Part shown: positions 1-8,575 of the stretch, one piece after another | Layout of the letters: each line of letters begins with the position of its first letter | How positions within the stretch are numbered: position 1 is the first letter of the stretch | Origin: Gemmatimonadota bacterium | GTDB taxonomy: Bacteria; Gemmatimonadota; Gemmatimonadetes; Gemmatimonadales; GWC2-71-9 | Direction of reading: 5' to 3' | Assembly (NCBI GenBank): GCA_029262195.1 | Contig: JAJCZX010000041.1 | Coordinates: 124,001-188,000 of the forward strand | DNA length: 64,000 nucleotides | Made by a program: the position numbers and the translations under genes | The notes under the pieces: model-generated | Told to the model about the DNA's origin: nothing | What the model saw: the letters and a program-made list of their open reading frames with translations, nothing else | Database searches by the model: none

Positions 1-2599
1 CTATAAACGGTCGAATATTGCCTGTAATCAGCTCTCCGATGGCAAGGTCGTATCCAGGCTGGGAGCGCCATCTTCCCGTTTGGAAAACTACGAAACGGTG
101 GTCAGGAGATATCGAAGGTTCCACATCGTCAAATCGACTCTCAGTGTGGCGAACTAAAGAGTCACCGACCCATGCGAATATGTCGTTGCCTCCCTCGTCA
201 CCCGATGGGGCATGCCAAGTCCATGCAAGGCCGTCGTCGGATGGTTGACTATGTGTTTGTGCTGGTGGCAATCCGTCTTTCTCTATGGCGTTGCGGAAGC
301 TTAGCCTTTCACCCGGGGGTTGTTGGCCCAGTCGAAACACAAATGACCAGGGGCCTGCGGAGGATTCCGCGCTTAGCGGCCACAATAAGAGTTCTGCATC
401 TGCTGAGAATCCAGGATTGTTCGAGGTCACCCATTTAATTGTTGCGAAAACTAGAACCGTGAGAGTTGCGGCGTAGACGGGGATCGGATTGAAACGGCGA
501 AACAAAGGGGCGCCTCGGGTCACCCTGATTTCGAGAGACTCATCCCCAACGCCGCCACATAGCACCTTAGCAAGTTCCCGAATTGCTCTCCGATCCCCGA
601 TCTTTCTGGAATAGGCCAACCAAACCGAGAAAAGGGTGGAGAGTTCATCAATTGCTTCTGCACTCGCTAGGTGGTGTCCTGCCTTAAGTATCGCTGATGG
701 GTCTCCATTACCTAAGTCTGCAAAACACCTTCCTAGGACCAAATGAGCCTCCAGTTTTGCGTTTCCATCGGCGGCGCCAAGGATCCCATCGGCAATTTCG
801 TCGTGCGTTAGATCGCAAGCTTCTCCGGACTGAACTACAAACCCCGTCTGTTGCAGGTAGTTGAGGTCGTCACTCAGATTCTTCTGGCCCTGTCCGGTGG
901 CCTTCGCCAGCAGATCTTCGTCAACGGGAGCACCGGCTATTGCGAGTGTTAGAATGACCCGTCGCTGAGAAGATTTCAGAGCGTCGATTCTACTGCGCAA
1001 CGCTTCACCTGCCGCCAAACTCTCGAGCAAGCCTATTGGATCCTCCGTCGTCCAAACGTCCGACACAATCGTCAGTAGTGTCTTTTCTCCTAGAAGCTGT
1101 AGGCTTTCCAGAACGAGAAGAGGCGACCCTGTGGTTGCGGATCGGATACGGCCCGGAAGTTGCTCGGCCCACTCCGCATCAGGAAGTTCGCCGAGGCCAG
1201 CCAAAAGAGTAGAGATGTTTTCGGTAGTCAGGGGTTTTAGCTCAAGGGTTTGGTTGGCTTTTATGTGCAACTCCCTCCGACCGGATGGGCGGGTGGCTGC
1301 TACCATCAGGACGCGAGCATTCCCCGTTTTCTCAATTGCGGATTCGAGCGTTTGTCGCGATGCCTTATCCGACCAATGAAGGTCGTCGATAAACACGGCA
1401 ATTGGCTGTTCGATCGCGACTTCACGGATCAACTCCGCGATTGCAAATGTCCGTGCCCTCAAAGCATCGGATCCCGTGGAGCGGTCTGGTTTGGCGTTGT
1501 AACGCTGGCCCAGCGATGGAGCTATGGCCACGAGGGAGGATGCCGAACTTGGGGAGACGGCTGCCGCTCCCGGCAGTTCGGTCAGAGCAATGCTCAATTC
1601 AGCCGCCAGCGAATAGGGAATCGATTGTTCTCCTCGGCGCCCAGAAATGGTGACAACACGAGCCCCCTCTGATCGAATGCGTCTCACTACGTCCGCGATC
1701 AGTCTGGTTTTTCCCAGGCCAGCAGGGGCTGTGATGGTGAGGATCTGGTTCTTGCCAGTTTGCGTTGCCCGCCAGGATTCGAGGATGGCGCTGAATTCGG
1801 TCTCTCGTCCCACCAGGTCTGCAACGATTGCTTTTGTTGATGACTCCCCGGGCGTGGTTTTTTGATCGACCTTCTTCAAGGTTTCCAAAATGGCGGGGCT
1901 CAACTCGCGGGCGTCTGTTTCGAACGAGCGTCGCAGCGCGTCGGCTTCTAGAGCTGCACCGACCTGGTCGTTTGCTGCCAGAAGCGCTTCAATGAGTTGC
2001 TTCCATCCTTGCTCGCGCCACGGGGCGTAGTCACGCACTCTCCGTGCTATCTGCACTCCGTCCCTTGCACGCGCGCTGTCTAACCAAAGGGAGATAAGGG
2101 TTTCAGCGCTAAGGAAAAAAGCTCTCTGAAGGCGTTCTTTCTCACCATACGCCCACTGCTCGAACTCGGCGCCTCCAGGAGCCGCGGAGTCACCCAGGAA
2201 GTCGCCGTGATAAAGTTCTGCGGCCAGTTCATGGTGGCCATCGGTGACTGCGGTTAAGAACCTGTCTCTGTCGCATTCAACAAAGTCGGCGAGGGCGACA
2301 TTACCGTTGTCAGCGAAAATCACCTCGTCTCCCAACTTTTGTTTGATGTACCAGATAGTCTGACGGAGGGCGTGACGTGCGGCCTTGAGGTCTTTGTCGG
2401 CCCACAAGAAACCGATGAGGTGGTCTCGACTTGCGCGTCGGTTGGGCAAAGTAGAAAGGTATGCCAGAAGGCCCGAGGTTTTTCCGGGACCGAAAACACC
2501 GACACATTCAGCATCTGTTTCAGTATGAACCGAAGTGCGGCCCAGAGTCGTGATGATTACCCTGGTTTTCGGAGCGGAAGTTTCGCTAGCGTCAGCCAT
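1..2599 (-). CDS. SARP/BTAD-type regulator with AAA ATPase, one membrane segment and propeller-like C-terminus (partial)
   Basis: A minus-strand frame opens at an ATG at 2599 and is still open at base 1, so about 866 N-terminal residues are present and the C-terminus lies outside. Residues ~13-110 resemble a SARP/OmpR winged helix and ~110-250 the helical BTAD domain. An ATPase module follows with Walker A GLGKT near residue 295 and Walker B VFIDDLHW near 403. One hydrophobic stretch near 703-722 precedes sequence like a WD40/TolB propeller blade (DVEPSISPDHRFVVF). The inferred product is a membrane-anchored one-component regulator with a cytoplasmic DNA-binding half and an external sensor. 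Ligand and targets cannot be read. No clear Shine-Dalgarno precedes the ATG. Confidence 0.75.
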   Translation of the reverse strand, partial: MADASETSAPKTRVIITTLGRTSVHTETDAECVGVFGPGKTSGLLAYLSTLPNRRASRDHLIGFLWADKDLKAARHALRQTIWYIKQKLGDEVIFADNGNVALADFVECDRDRFLTAVTDGHHELAAELYHGDFLGDSAAPGGAEFEQWAYGEKERLQRAFFLSAETLISLWLDSARARDGVQIARRVRDYAPWREQGWKQLIEALLAANDQVGAALEADALRRSFETDARELSPAILETLKKVDQKTTPGESSTKAIVADLVGRETEFSAILESWRATQTGKNQILTITAPAGLGKTRLIADVVRRIRSEGARVVTISGRRGEQSIPYSLAAELSIALTELPGAAAVSPSSASSLVAIAPSLGQRYNAKPDRSTGSDALRARTFAIAELIREVAIEQPIAVFIDDLHWSDKASRQTLESAIEKTGNARVLMVAATRPSGRRELHIKANQTLELKPLTTENISTLLAGLGELPDAEWAEQLPGRIRSATTGSPLLVLESLQLLGEKTLLTIVSDVWTTEDPIGLLESLAAGEALRSRIDALKSSQRRVILTLAIAGAPVDEDLLAKATGQGQKNLSDDLNYLQQTGFVVQSGEACDLTHDEIADGILGAADGNAKLEAHLVLGRCFADLGNGDPSAILKAGHHLASAEAIDELSTLFSVWLAYSRKIGDRRAIRELAKVLCGGVGDESLEIRVTRGAPLFRRFNPIPVYAATLTVLVFATIKWVTSNNPGFSADAELLLWPLSAESSAGPWSFVFRLGQQPPGERLSFRNAIEKDGLPPAQTHSQPSDDGLAWTWHAPSGDEGGNDIFAWVGDSLVRHTESRFDDVEPSISPDHRFVVFQTGRWRSQPGYDLAIGELITGNIRPFI

Positions 2600-2936
2600 G
2601 GGGACCCCGACCTGACCGACAAAGACCCGACCGTAATTCGCCGCGACTTCCCCCCGCCGCGCGAAGGTTCTCCCTGGTGTCCAACCCGATAATCCCCAAC
2701 CTGACGTTCATCTGACGCGCTCCCCGTAACTTGATTTCGTAACCATGATCGGCAACGAATCAGTTCCCCGGTCGTCAGGGTCATACCACTTTTCTTATGC
2801 TAGCGCTCAAAAAGTGGTATGAAACGCGCGGTCGCGCAAGTTGGGTTTGGCGATCGGGGGACTTTTGTTGAGGGAGGAGGGAAGGGTTGAGAGGGAGGTG
2901 TCTTCTTCCGATTGGCCCTTCGTCGGCTCCTCAAGT
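2600..2936. other. Intergenic region between hipA and the SARP-like gene
   Basis: This 337-bp stretch has no convincing gene; short open frames here are not supported by any recognisable protein. It holds a perfect 13-bp inverted repeat (2781-2822) and a purine-rich tract near 2855-2900 made of GGGAGG-like runs. It must contain the promoter of the minus-strand SARP-like gene, but I see no convincing -35/-10 pair. Confidence 0.6.
2781..2822. repeat. 13-bp perfect inverted repeat, 16-nt loop
   Basis: Left arm TCATACCACTTTT (2781-2793) and its exact reverse complement at 2810-2822, separated by 16 nt. No U-tract follows on either strand, which argues against a simple intrinsic terminator. It could be an operator for the downstream SARP-like gene, a structured RNA end for hipA, or a remnant of terminal repeats. 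Confidence 0.7.
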
Positions 2937-4202
2937 TCAGGTTGCAGAGCCCTCGAATTCTAATCCGGGTGGCAAGAAGGCGCTCTCGATCGTGTTGAGG
3001 TCGGCAGCGGTCACATGATTTTCTTGAAGAGTTTTTCTCCACGTTTTTGCCACAGTGTCTTGCAACTGGTAAATGAGTTGTGAGGCTTCTTGCACGTTCA
3101 ATCCAAACCGACCGCAACCCGATAGCAGATTGGCGCGTGACGCTATGCGTCCGTGGAGTCCACAGTCCATGGCGAGGTAACGGTCAGAAGACGGTTGGGG
3201 AGCAGGGGTAATATCGTATGCTGGTGAAAGGCTCCAACTGGTCTGGGGTGCAATGACGGCATGATTACGCGGATGGTCGTCTATGTTCGAAACCAACGCG
3301 TTGAAAACCATCCGTCGGAACAACTTGAGTCGATCGTTCGCCGGGTCATGACACCACCTCCCGAATTCATCTGCCAGCAAAAGGTATGACCAATGTTTTC
3401 TCTCAGCAGGAGACTCGTCACCGTCGACGATGGTGAGGGCGCTGGCCATTCGTGACCGCAATTGGCCATGCCTTCCGGTGCTTCGGTCGAAGCGTTTGAC
3501 GAGGAGGACCGATCGATTCTCAAGCTCATGAACTTCAAAAACCGGAACATCAATTCCGCACTTTGCGGCGAGAGCTAGTAGACCCGCCTCAACTCTGGCG
3601 TTGTTCCACCGGTCGCCTTTTGATGGAAATTTTGCGATCCACAGTTGGTTGTCGTGTTCAAGAACGGATTTGGGGCGGGCACCTCCCATTGAGCTGCCCT
3701 GCGCCAACAAGTTAAAGTCGTCAGCGGTAAGTTGGTCGAGGTCTGTTTCTGATTCCATTCGTTCCGCCGCGGCCAGAAGCTCATCGAGTCTCTGGATTGG
3801 TGGACCTGACTCGTTGACGGGGTCCGACGTTTTTGTCAGTCCGAAAGACAGCGCCCCGGCTCGTTCTGGTCCGGCTCGAAGCAGGAAATCCATTTCGTCA
3901 AGAACTGTGTGTCCCGCTCTTCGTTGCAGCACCATACGTCCCCATGCATCCGGCGCAGAATCGCGGAGGACTCCAAAGACACCATCGAGCTGTACTGTCT
4001 CATACTGGCGATCAGAGAGCGGCAGGTGAACGGGGTCAAGCGCAACGGCGTCCGGTCGAGAGCGATAGGACCTACCATAAACAAATCGCCCGATGGCTCG
4101 ACCGTTACCTACCGAGTCGCGAGCGTATTTTCCGCAGGTTACCCACTCTCCTGAATCGGGCATTTGCAGGTAAACGAAACATTCGCGCGGCCGGGATGAC
4201 AT
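2937..4202 (-). CDS. hipA: HipA-family serine/threonine kinase toxin
   Basis: 421 residues, close to the usual length of HipA. The glycine-rich loop GSSMGGARPK lies at 169-178 and is followed by the ATP-binding Lys in WIAKF (~191). The catalytic loop SNIDDHPRNH (~305-314) and the metal-binding AYDITP (~328-333) are intact, so an active kinase is expected. HipA of E. coli phosphorylates glutamyl-tRNA synthetase; this substrate is not implied here. The gene starts 8 nt after the hipB stop, giving the usual antitoxin-toxin order, and is presumably kept in check by HipB binding and autorepression. Confidence 0.9.
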   Translation of the reverse strand: MSSRPRECFVYLQMPDSGEWVTCGKYARDSVGNGRAIGRFVYGRSYRSRPDAVALDPVHLPLSDRQYETVQLDGVFGVLRDSAPDAWGRMVLQRRAGHTVLDEMDFLLRAGPERAGALSFGLTKTSDPVNESGPPIQRLDELLAAAERMESETDLDQLTADDFNLLAQGSSMGGARPKSVLEHDNQLWIAKFPSKGDRWNNARVEAGLLALAAKCGIDVPVFEVHELENRSVLLVKRFDRSTGRHGQLRSRMASALTIVDGDESPAERKHWSYLLLADEFGRWCHDPANDRLKLFRRMVFNALVSNIDDHPRNHAVIAPQTSWSLSPAYDITPAPQPSSDRYLAMDCGLHGRIASRANLLSGCGRFGLNVQEASQLIYQLQDTVAKTWRKTLQENHVTAADLNTIESAFLPPGLEFEGSAT

Positions 4203-4210
4203 TCAATCCC

Positions 4211-4552
4211 CTAAAAGTCGTCGTGGAGTACCTGGGAACGTCGGACTCGTTGTCCCCTGCGGGCAGATTCGAGGGTTCGCCCGACATCATCGGTGTCGGG
4301 GTCGGCGATGGCATCGAGTTCGGAATCCAGGCCCAGAGCCCATAAAACTGCAATGTAAGCCCCAAGGCCGGTGCCCAATGCACCGGATTCGATTCGATTC
4401 AAGGTAACTTTTGAAATTCCGGCCTTCCGTGCCAGATCCTCCTGGCGCAACGAACGCCGGGATCTGGCAAGGGCTATACGGCTTCCCAGGTTTCTGGCGG
4501 CCTGTACGATGCTTCCGGGAGCCGTCGATTCGCTGATATTGTGATTGGGCAT
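4211..4552 (-). CDS. hipB: HipB-like XRE-family antitoxin/repressor
   Basis: 113 residues with a Cro/C1 helix-turn-helix at ~36-57 (RQEDLARKAGISKVTLNRIE). It is the first gene of the hipBA pair and is expected to neutralise HipA and to repress its own promoter. The N-terminal ~20 residues are a non-conserved extension. The AT-rich imperfect palindrome just upstream (4561-4595) is a plausible binding site. The C-terminal tail is charged (RRGQRVRRSQ) and might contact HipA or be the degradation-sensitive part; that is inference. Confidence 0.88.
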   Translation of the reverse strand: MPNHNISESTAPGSIVQAARNLGSRIALARSRRSLRQEDLARKAGISKVTLNRIESGALGTGLGAYIAVLWALGLDSELDAIADPDTDDVGRTLESARRGQRVRRSQVLHDDF

Positions 4553-4560
4553 GGGTTTAA

Positions 4561-4595
4561 TAGATTAATCTGTAATGGATTTACGGTATAATCTA
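4561..4595. promoter_or_regulatory. Candidate HipB operator: AT-rich imperfect palindrome
   Basis: TAGATTA at 4561-4567 is mirrored by TAATCTA at 4589-4595, with inner GTAA/TTAC (4572-4575 / 4581-4584) on the same axis. AGATTAATCT (4562-4571) is itself a perfect palindrome. The site lies 9-43 bp upstream of the hipB start, where an autoregulatory HipB operator is expected. Binding is inferred. Confidence 0.5.
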
Positions 4596-4625
4596 ATGCA
4601 CCAATAATCGGCTGGCTAGGGGTGA

Positions 4626-4693
4626 TGGGGTAGGGGAGGAGTTGGGTGGGAGGAGCTTTGTTTCTTCTAACTTCCGACTTCTAACCTTCTAAC
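4626..4693. repeat. Array pair of 7-8 bp repeats, G-rich left, pyrimidine-rich right
   Basis: The left half (4626-4654) is runs of GGGGTAGGGGAGG type. The right half (4665-4693) is four 7-8 bp units alternating TTCTAAC and TTCCGAC. On the minus strand the right half reads as GTTAGAAG/GTCGGAAG units, related to the arrays at 18708, 20109 and 20750. The TAG stop of the CPVC protein gene lies inside the last unit. Confidence 0.6.
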
Positions 4694-4952
4694 TCTCAGC
4701 TTCCCCATCCATTTCCTGGAATTTCTTCTTGGCCCAAAAAAAGACCGCAGCCACCATCAGCAAGGGCAAGAACGTCAAAAAACCTGTTGTTACAATGAAT
4801 GCCAGCCGAACCTCACCGTTAGCATCAAAGCAAACCGGACAAGCATGAGCAATGTCAGGGAAACTGAGAAAAGCAGCTATTGCGAGGAACGAAACGGTGA
4901 GAGCCTTTGCAATTCCCCTCCCTCCACCCCTCCACCCCTCAACCCCCTTCAC
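4689..4952 (-). CDS. Small membrane protein with CPVC motif, last gene of the oxidase cluster
   Basis: I choose the GTG at 4952 because it overlaps the stop of the preceding subunit III gene in a GTGA junction, with AGG seven bases upstream; an ATG at 4982 would overlap more. The 87-residue product has an N-terminal hydrophobic segment ending in AHA, then CPVCF at the likely signal-peptidase or membrane boundary, then a second membrane helix and a short charged tail. The exposed CPVC pair could bind copper or haem or act in thiol exchange during oxidase assembly; this is inferred only from the motif and location. Its stop codon lies in a repeat array. Not a family I can name. Confidence 0.65.
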   Translation of the reverse strand: MKGVEGWRGGGRGIAKALTVSFLAIAAFLSFPDIAHACPVCFDANGEVRLAFIVTTGFLTFLPLLMVAAVFFWAKKKFQEMDGEAES

Positions 4953-5551
4953 AGATACACCTGCAAATAAAGAAACGGCCACACCAGCACCACGAAGTAC
5001 CAGAAGACCTGGACCGTTGTGAATTCGGTTGCGGTGAGTTTTCCGGTGCGGAGTCTCGACCAGGCCCAGCCCAGAGCGAGGATCGCGCTGAGGGCGTGAA
5101 GCCCATGGGTACCGACGATGGTATAGAAAAACGCTCCGTAGGTGCTGGAGGTCATCGTGAGGCCGTCACCAAGCAGCGCGACCCACTCGGCTCCCTGCGC
5201 GCCTACGAAAAAGATTCCCAGTAGCAGGGCCACAAGCGTTGGAGCAACTGCTTTGGCTTTGTCCTGCTTGAAAATACGGTTTGCCAGGTAAAGGACAAAC
5301 CCGCTTAGCAGCAGTGCGGCAGTATTGATTGCCGTCTCGCCCAACGAAAGCCTCGGCTGTCCGTAGGGAGGCCACATTTCACCGATAGACTGCGATCGCA
5401 CGATTTCATGGGCGGACACCAGGCCAGCAAACAACATGACCTCCGTGAAAATGAAAATTGCCATACCCATGACACCGTTGGGCAGAAGTTGCCGAGGCGG
5501 AGTTGGGGCCGGTCTGGCCGGTGTATCAATTGTTGCGGATGATGTTGACAT
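4949..5551 (-). CDS. Cytochrome c oxidase subunit III-family protein (second copy)
   Basis: 200 residues with about five membrane helices and a COX3-like pattern: ExxLFAGLVSAHEIVR in the first helix, a central GTHGLHALSA and the terminal VFWYFVVLVWPFLYLQ. It is one of two COX3-type proteins in this operon and is more diverged than the copy at 6269-6838: the usual YWHFVD(V)VW is replaced by FWYFVVLVW. It probably sits beside subunit I or replaces part of a longer seven-helix subunit III. It lies 18 nt after the subunit IV-cytochrome fusion and overlaps the CPVC gene by 4 nt. Confidence 0.85.
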   Translation of the reverse strand: MSTSSATIDTPARPAPTPPRQLLPNGVMGMAIFIFTEVMLFAGLVSAHEIVRSQSIGEMWPPYGQPRLSLGETAINTAALLLSGFVLYLANRIFKQDKAKAVAPTLVALLLGIFFVGAQGAEWVALLGDGLTMTSSTYGAFFYTIVGTHGLHALSAILALGWAWSRLRTGKLTATEFTTVQVFWYFVVLVWPFLYLQVYL

Positions 5552-5569
5552 CGATGCCTTGCTTAGCTT

Positions 5570-6259
5570 TTAGTGTGGCCTGAACTCGCTGTTGATGTAC
5601 TGTACCAGGCCTTCAATCTGTTCGTCGTCATAAGTAGTACTCCACCCGACCATCGATGGTGACCCACCCACTGCGGCTGCACCGTTCTTGATAACGTTGA
5701 AAATCCGCGCATCATCCCTGTCCGCCCAGAATGCAGCGTCAGTGAAGTCAGTCGGTTGCGGATTCATAGCACCGCCAGCAGGCCCCGCCCCATCCCCTGC
5801 AGTTCCATGACACGCCGCGCAAATCCCATTATACGCCCCCCTCGCGTCGAACCCGGAAGCAACACTGGAGTTATCTGCTTCTTCATCTGCGTGATCAGCG
5901 GCAGCGTCATCTGTGGCAGCGTGATCAGCGGCCCCGTCATCAATTCCCCGGGCAACTGCAGCCTTGGCTGCGATGTTTTCCCAGTTCTGTCCATCGTGTT
6001 TGTACACGTCGGGTGCCACTCCGGCAACCATGAGAGCCATCAACACCAGCGAAGTTACCAGAATCCACTTGATGATCCGGCGTTCCTCACGAAGGTGCAT
6101 GAAGTTCTGGATAACCAGGTTGGCTTTGACCAGCGCTATTCCAAACGCGGTGAGCATGGTAATCCAGAAGATACCAAGAAACGGACCGGCGACGCTGATT
6201 ACCAGCAGCACCAGTAGCGTGTAGTAGATCTTTTTGTAGTTGATGTTATGCCCGGACAT
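5570..6259 (-). CDS. Cytochrome oxidase subunit IV-type membrane domain fused to cytochrome c
   Basis: Residues ~10-85 contain three hydrophobic helices like the CyoD/CtaF-type small subunit IV (KIYYTLLVLLVISVAGPF). A linker rich in Ala, Asp and His (~105-132) leads to a class I cytochrome c domain with CAACH at 147-151 and a candidate axial Met near 203 (GGSPSMVGW). The haem domain would face the periplasm and could hand electrons to CuA, making the complex caa3-like in function, although the haem is carried on subunit IV rather than subunit II. The linker is repetitive (ADHAATDDAAADHADEE). Confidence 0.88.
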   Translation of the reverse strand: MSGHNINYKKIYYTLLVLLVISVAGPFLGIFWITMLTAFGIALVKANLVIQNFMHLREERRIIKWILVTSLVLMALMVAGVAPDVYKHDGQNWENIAAKAAVARGIDDGAADHAATDDAAADHADEEADNSSVASGFDARGAYNGICAACHGTAGDGAGPAGGAMNPQPTDFTDAAFWADRDDARIFNVIKNGAAAVGGSPSMVGWSTTYDDEQIEGLVQYINSEFRPH

Positions 6260-6268
6260 TTAGACCTC

Positions 6269-6838
6269 TTACTTGGCGATGTAGAGCAGTGGGAAAAGAA
6301 AAATCCAGACAACGTCGACGAAGTGCCAGTAGATACCTATCAACTCAACGCGGTGGAGTTCTTTGTTCTGTGCAGCATCCTTGGCTATGAACGCCATGAT
6401 GATTGCGCCGGCGATTACGTGTAGCCCGTGCAGGCCGGCCGCCGTGTAGTAAAAGCTCCAGAAACCGTTGGCTGTGATTGTGTAGCCGTGGCTGATTTCC
6501 GAGGCCCACTCGAAGCTCTTTACCACCAGGAATGTGAGCGCTCCCAGTATGGTAAAACTGAGGTACTTCGCTGCAAGTTTTCCTTCGCCCTTTTCCGCGG
6601 CCTGGTGGGCAAGCACAGCGGTGAACGAAGAACTGAGGAGGACGAAAGTGTTGAAGGCACCGATCCAGGTGTTCGTGTGTGCGGCGGCGTCAGCCCATTC
6701 AGGGTGCCCCAGTCGGAACATCAGGTACGAACCGATTAGCCCTCCGAAGATTACGATCTCAGAGGCCAGAATCCACCAGATGGCTAGCCGGCCGGTCGGG
6801 ATTCCCGTTGCGCTACGAGTTGTTGCTAAAGGCTTCAC
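6269..6838 (-). CDS. ctaE: Cytochrome c oxidase subunit III
   Basis: 189 residues, five predicted helices, the short form of COX3 found in many caa3 oxidases. The first helix IWWILASEIVIFGGL, the AGLHGLHVI segment and the C-terminal IYWHFVDVVWIFLFPLLY are hallmark COX3 motifs. It follows subunit I by 12 nt and precedes the subunit IV fusion by 9 nt, so it is translated as part of the oxidase operon. It supports proton uptake and stability of subunit I in the cytoplasmic membrane. Confidence 0.93.
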   Translation of the reverse strand: MKPLATTRSATGIPTGRLAIWWILASEIVIFGGLIGSYLMFRLGHPEWADAAAHTNTWIGAFNTFVLLSSSFTAVLAHQAAEKGEGKLAAKYLSFTILGALTFLVVKSFEWASEISHGYTITANGFWSFYYTAAGLHGLHVIAGAIIMAFIAKDAAQNKELHRVELIGIYWHFVDVVWIFLFPLLYIAK

Positions 6839-6850
6839 GTATTATAGACC

Positions 6851-8560
6851 TCAGCTCGGAAGGTTTTGCGGCCAGTAATCTTCGTCACGGTCCGGGTGAG
6901 AGTACTCGTAGGGGCCGCGATACACCTTCGGCATCTCATCCTGTGGCCAGTTGCCATGCGGGGGTGGAGACGTAGTCGTCCACTCCAGAGTGTTCGCCTT
7001 CCACGGGTTGTTGCCCGCCTTCTTGCCACTCTTCAAGCTGCTGAAAAGGTTGATGAAGAAGACCACCTGGAAAGCGAGCATGGCGAGCATGGCGACCGTC
7101 GCAACCACACGCAGCGGCTGCCCGGCGATCAGGTCGGGGAAGTTCTCGTAGTTGTAGATCCTGCGGTGCTGGCCACCGATACCAAGGAAAAAAAGCGGGA
7201 TGAAAATGAAGTTGAACGAAATTATCGTTCCCCAGAAATGGATTTTGCCGAGGGTCTCATTCATCATTTTTCCGAACATTTTCGGGAACCAGTAGGTAAA
7301 GCCCGCGAACGTTCCAATGATCGCAATCGGGAAGAACGTGTAATGGAAATGTGCCAGTACGAAATATGTATCGTGCAGGTAAATATCAGACCCACTAGCT
7401 CCCAGAAAAATTCCCGTCACACCACCGATAAGGAACTCCGCGACAAACGCGAGTGCCCATAACATCGGCGTTGTAAAACGAATCGAACCACCATATAAAG
7501 TCGCCACGGTCACAAACATCATCTCGGCGATCGGCACTGATATAAGTAAAGTGGTGACAGTGAAGACGTTCGCCATGCGCGGATCAATGCCAGCGATGAA
7601 CTGGTGGTGAGCCCACACGAAGAAACTCAAAATACCAGTCACTATAGCAGTGTAGAGAATGATCTTGTAACCGAATAGTTGCTTACGGGCAAACGTCGCG
7701 ATGATCTCAATCACGATGCCTATTGCCGGCAGCAGGACGACATATACCTCGGGATGTCCGAAGAACCAGAAGAGGTGCTGCCACAACACCGGGTCGCCGC
7801 CGCGGGTTGGGTCGAAAAAGCCCGTCCCGATCATCTGGTCAAACAACAACATAACCGCCCCCGCGATTAGCGGCCCGACCGAGAGCATGAAGAGAATGCT
7901 GGCGATGACGATCATCCAACAGACGATTGGAATGTCGTACGCCTTCATTCCCGGAGCCCGGGCGTTCATGAGTGTGACTATGAAGTTGATACCGCCCAAC
8001 AGAAACGCTACAAACTCCAACGCCACTGCCAGAAGCCACATCGATGAACCGAGTTTTGTGAGGCTGTACTCGGACATGGATGACAGTGGAGGGTAGGCTG
8101 TCCAGGCACCGCCGAAGCCGCCACCGGATACAAACAGAGATGCGATAATCAGGATCGCACTGATCAGGAAAATCTGGTACGAGAGACGATTGATCCTAGG
8201 GAAGACCATGTCGTCGGCGCCGGTCATCAGCGGGATCAGGTAGTTGCCGAATGCAGCGATCAATACCGGCATCGCTACCCAGAAAATCATGATCGACCCG
8301 TGGTTGGTCACCAGCGAGTTGTATTCACCCGGGGATACGACCCCGAAACCCGGTACGGATTGGCCGGGAAAGGCGAGCTGCATACGGAACACATAGGCCA
8401 TGAAGCCACCAATCAAAGCCATGATCATTCCGGTGAACATGTACTGCATGGCGATGATCTTGTGATCGGTAGACCAGATGTATTTCAGGATTCCCTGAGG
8501 CCCATGGTCGTGAGCGTCGTGTGCGTGACCGTGACTATCAGCGGTTACAGCATGACTCAT
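6851..8560 (-). CDS. ctaD: Cytochrome c oxidase subunit I (A1-type haem-copper oxidase)
   Basis: 569 residues with twelve hydrophobic helices. Low-spin haem ligands are His87 (NHGSIMIF) and His406 (AHFHYTFF, with His404 for haem a3). CuB ligands are His269 of GHPEVY and His318-His319 of WAHHQF; the cross-linking Tyr273 and the D-channel Glu271 are present, placing it in the A1 group. The Asp of the D channel is in GADDMVFPRIN. The N-terminus is His-rich (six His in the first 19 residues), a possible metal-binding tail. It reduces O2 to water and pumps protons. Confidence 0.97.
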   Translation of the reverse strand: MSHAVTADSHGHAHDAHDHGPQGILKYIWSTDHKIIAMQYMFTGMIMALIGGFMAYVFRMQLAFPGQSVPGFGVVSPGEYNSLVTNHGSIMIFWVAMPVLIAAFGNYLIPLMTGADDMVFPRINRLSYQIFLISAILIIASLFVSGGGFGGAWTAYPPLSSMSEYSLTKLGSSMWLLAVALEFVAFLLGGINFIVTLMNARAPGMKAYDIPIVCWMIVIASILFMLSVGPLIAGAVMLLFDQMIGTGFFDPTRGGDPVLWQHLFWFFGHPEVYVVLLPAIGIVIEIIATFARKQLFGYKIILYTAIVTGILSFFVWAHHQFIAGIDPRMANVFTVTTLLISVPIAEMMFVTVATLYGGSIRFTTPMLWALAFVAEFLIGGVTGIFLGASGSDIYLHDTYFVLAHFHYTFFPIAIIGTFAGFTYWFPKMFGKMMNETLGKIHFWGTIISFNFIFIPLFFLGIGGQHRRIYNYENFPDLIAGQPLRVVATVAMLAMLAFQVVFFINLFSSLKSGKKAGNNPWKANTLEWTTTSPPPHGNWPQDEMPKVYRGPYEYSHPDRDEDYWPQNLPS

Positions 8561-8575
8561 CTTGGCTATTCTCTC

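Noticed and set aside
1250-1865. Several plus-strand frames inside the SARP-like gene
   Set aside because: They are antisense shadows of an intact minus-strand frame that carries Walker motifs.
2800-3117. 105-residue minus-strand frame at the end of hipA
   Set aside because: It overlaps hipA in another frame, is Arg/Pro-rich low-quality sequence and has no family similarity.
6866-7462. 198-residue plus-strand frame opposite ctaD
   Set aside because: Antisense of conserved oxidase helices with no independent support.
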